Below are positions 6,317-6,681 of a stretch of 6,681 nt of DNA, piece by piece (within the stretch, counting starts at the first letter, position 1; each line of letters begins with the position of its first letter). Position numbers and translations under genes: made by a program. Source of the DNA: an uncultured Veillonellaceae bacterium (GTDB lineage Bacteria; Bacillota; Negativicutes; Veillonellales; Dialisteraceae); assembly GCA_958439155.1 (NCBI GenBank), contig CAUBUJ010000092.1:1-6681 (forward strand), in the 5' to 3' direction. The notes beneath the pieces were generated by a model. The model saw nothing but the letters and a program-made list of their open reading frames with translations. It had not been told where the DNA came from and made no database searches.

Positions 6317-6367
6317 AAAAAGCGCCCCTGTTTCCGGATGCATGCATTTCCGGAAACAGGGGCGCTT
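6317..6367 (-). terminator. Second leader terminator before livK (module B)
   Basis: A 17-bp perfect stem (6321-6337 with 6350-6366) around a 12-base loop containing self-complementary ATGCAT is followed by TTTTT on the minus strand. This is a strong intrinsic terminator. Its CCCUG strand competes with pairing to CAGGG of the T-box at 6370-6383. Confidence 0.92.
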
Positions 6368-6428
6368 CGCGCGGTACCACCCTGCAGTTTCACTTTCCCT
6401 ACGGCACAGCAGCGTGTACAGGAAACAG
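6368..6428 (-). promoter_or_regulatory. T-box antiterminator, module B of the livK leader (no Stem I of its own)
   Basis: A second exact T-box AGGGTGGTACCGCG lies at 6370-6383 on the minus strand, about 45 bases after terminator A. The bases flanking it are CAGGG, and the downstream partner is CCCUG. In module A of the same leader the pair is UAGGG with CCCUA. This compensated change supports a real antiterminator helix. No separate specifier domain fits between the modules. Confidence 0.87.
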
Positions 6429-6458
6429 AAAACCCCTACCTCCAAATGGAGATAGGGG
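6429..6458 (-). terminator. First leader terminator before livK (module A)
   Basis: An 11-bp stem (6433-6443 with 6448-6458, one G-U pair) with a four-base loop is followed by UUUUC. Its first strand is nearly the same as in module A of the livH leader, pointing to common origin of the two leaders. Confidence 0.9.
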
Positions 6459-6652
6459 CGACATTTCGCGGTACCACCCTACATTGTACTTATAGGAGTG
6501 TCCGTAACGTGGACCAGCCGTTTCTTCTTACTCGCTTCAGAAGAAATACTCCCGAGGGACATATCGCACTTCCCGATGCACCGGCTCACACCGCCCGCCG
6601 GCTCTCTTCAGTCATCCATGAAATGCTCTGGAAAATCTCGGTCATCGTATTT
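6459..6652 (-). promoter_or_regulatory. Valine-type T-box riboswitch (Stem I to antiterminator A), livK leader
   Basis: Stem I spans 6544-6652: basal AAATAC/GTATTT, K-turn GATGA opposite GGA, CGAG/CTCG helix, specifier loop, GCATTTC/GAAGTGC helix, and apical AGAGA and GGTGTGAG motifs at 6581-6607. Aligned with the isoleucine unit, the loop ends ATAT-GTC-C, giving specifier GUC (6558-6560), tRNA-Val(GAC). The base after the specifier is C rather than the usual purine, which lowers certainty. A Stem II-type hairpin (6521-6546), a Stem III hairpin with CGTTAC loop (6500-6514) and an exact T-box at 6467-6480 follow. Uncharged tRNA-Val would favour antitermination and livK expression. Confidence 0.85.
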
Positions 6653-6670
6653 GCTGTATTGATTGTTCTA

Positions 6671-6676
6671 ATTATA
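6671..6676 (-). promoter_or_regulatory. -10 box of the livK promoter (-35 lies outside the window)
   Basis: A perfect TATAAT on the minus strand would start transcription near 6664, about 12 bases before the valine Stem I. This mirrors the distance between promoter and first Stem I in the livH leader. The -35 box would fall beyond the right edge and cannot be checked. Confidence 0.6.
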
Positions 6677-6681
6677 TGGCG

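Overview
The window looks like a piece of a Firmicutes chromosome, probably from a Negativicutes-type gut or oral anaerobe. The reasons are T-box leader RNAs, strong AGGAGG ribosome sites, a lipoprotein-type binding protein and a PD-(D/E)XK transposase-family gene. The species cannot be fixed from the sequence alone. All real genes lie on the minus strand, so the window is best read from right to left.

Right to left: (1) a T-box leader (about 6664-6195) with a valine-type specifier controls livK, the branched-chain amino acid binding lipoprotein (6194-5034). (2) A second, independent sigma-A promoter (4939-4912) starts a leader of about 585 nt that holds two T-box sensor domains, one leucine-type (CUC) and one isoleucine-type (AUC). 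(3) The four-gene block livH-livM-livG-livF (4319-1008) follows. Each junction inside the block is a one-base stop/start overlap, and a hairpin terminator closes it at 993-959. (4) A gene-free island (about 958-537) carries six clusters of four degenerate 7-bp repeats. (5) At the left edge is the 5' part of a PD-(D/E)XK nuclease/transposase-family gene, cut by the window end.

Together livKHMGF encode a complete HAAT-type ABC importer: LivK captures leucine, isoleucine or valine outside the membrane, LivH and LivM form the channel, and LivG and LivF hydrolyse ATP. The most interesting part is the regulation. Both leaders carry two consecutive T-box antiterminator/terminator modules, and the specifier codons read as CUC (Leu), AUC (Ile) and GUC (Val). 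The importer therefore appears to be gated by all three branched-chain aminoacyl-tRNA pools. The leucine sensor has lost, or shares, its own antiterminator and sits directly in front of the isoleucine T-box.
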